A stretch of DNA of 7,879 nucleotides from CAYSIX01 sp964431205 (GTDB lineage Bacteria > Planctomycetota > Phycisphaerae > Phycisphaerales > Phycisphaeraceae), in assembly GCA_964431205.1 (NCBI GenBank), contig CAYSIX010000195.1:1-7879 (forward strand), in the 5' to 3' direction. The notes below the pieces were generated by a model that worked only from the letters and a program-made list of their open reading frames with translations, was not told the origin of the DNA and ran no database searches. Below are positions 7,366 to 7,879 of this stretch, piece by piece. The translations under genes were made by a program, and so were the position numbers. The stretch's first letter is position 1. Every line of letters starts with the position of its first letter.

Positions 7366-7879
7366 CCGCCACCCCGACAACCCGATCGTCACGCCCGGCA
7401 AGTACCCGTGGCGGATGGCGACGGTGTTCAACCCCGGCGTCCTGCTCGACGACGACGGACGGACGTACCTCTACGAGCGGGCGGCCGGTTCGCTGCGTCC
7501 GTTCCAGTGCTCGATCGGCCTGCTGGCGTCTGACGACGGCGTCCATTTCGAGCACGTCCGCGATGCGCCCGTCTTCACCCCCGCCATGGCCGGCAGCCCC
7601 CACGGCTCCGTCCAGGACCCGCGCCTCGTCAAGCTCGACGGCCGGTACCTGATGACCTACGCGTTTCGACCCTACGCCTGGAACAGCTACCCGACCGGCG
7701 TGGGCGTGCCCGACTCCGCTCAGGCGGCCTACCCGGGCTTCGACGGCGACGAAAGCAGGAACCAGACACGCTCGGGCGTCGCCGTTTCCACCGACCGGGT
7801 CACCTGGCGGCACCTGGCGTGGGTCAGCGCGCCGGAACTGGACGACCGCAACGTGATCCTGTTTCCCGAGAAGATCGCC
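7358..7879 (+). CDS. GH130-like glycosidase or glycoside phosphorylase (3' end cut by window edge)
   Basis: ATG 7358 opens a frame that continues for 174 codons to the right edge, roughly half of a usual GH130 protein. The start overlaps the preceding small gene by eight bases and has no Shine-Dalgarno sequence, so coupling is likely. Family-like marks: HPDNPIV at 5-11, FNPGVLL at 24-30, a YLYERAAG stretch at 37-44, LLASDDGVHFEHV at 55-67 and QDPRL at 86-90, followed by YLMTYAF; near the cut end is FPEK (169-172). GH130 enzymes are five-bladed propellers that hydrolyse or phosphorolyse beta-mannosides; D87 would correspond to the acid residue of the EDPR motif, here preceded by Gln instead of Glu. 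There is no signal peptide in the visible N-terminus, consistent with intracellular sugar processing. A GH43/GH32-type propeller is the main alternative. Whether it is a hydrolase or phosphorylase cannot be decided here. Confidence 0.82.
   Translation, partial: MFDRHPDNPIVTPGKYPWRMATVFNPGVLLDDDGRTYLYERAAGSLRPFQCSIGLLASDDGVHFEHVRDAPVFTPAMAGSPHGSVQDPRLVKLDGRYLMTYAFRPYAWNSYPTGVGVPDSAQAAYPGFDGDESRNQTRSGVAVSTDRVTWRHLAWVSAPELDDRNVILFPEKIA

Overview
The window is very GC-rich with strong G/C preference at third codon positions. It reads like a marine planctomycete-type chromosome, probably Phycisphaerae or a relative. That placement is inferred from three neighbouring exported proteins that each end in a dockerin-like calcium-binding pair plus a PEP-CTERM sorting tail, from a formylglycine-type sulfatase, from a GH130-like glycosidase, and from degenerate 9-bp repeats between genes. 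No rRNA, tRNA, CRISPR array, integrase or transposase was seen.

Left part (1-3562, minus strand): a polytopic GT39/ArnT-like glycosyltransferase runs off the left edge (start codon at 1619). A 434-bp non-coding gap follows, carrying two blocks of 9-bp repeats in opposite orientation. Next comes a complete 502-residue sulfatase (3562 to 2054). Both genes lie under long antisense open frames on the plus strand that are GC artefacts.

Centre (3563-3845): a divergent intergenic region with a probable -10 box for the rightward genes and a weaker candidate for the sulfatase.

Right part (3846-7879, plus strand): three consecutive exported proteins have unrelated heads: a beta-rich, possibly cohesin-like domain; a metzincin-type zinc protease; and a repeat beta-propeller. 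All three share almost the same 52-residue double dockerin-like module followed by a PEP-CTERM anchor. The modules are similar at DNA level (about 88% between the first two, counted by hand), so the tail behaves as a shared cassette. A 48-residue single-span membrane protein follows, with a -10-like box so close that it may be leaderless. It overlaps by 8 bases the start of a GH130-like glycosidase/phosphorylase cut by the right edge.

Working picture (inference): the divergent locus combines cell-surface proteins sorted by an exosortase encoded elsewhere with sulfatase and glycosidase functions, which suggests handling of sulfated or mannose-containing polysaccharides. The least explained part is the dockerin-like tails: their cohesin partner is not obvious, and the head of the first of the three genes is a speculative candidate.
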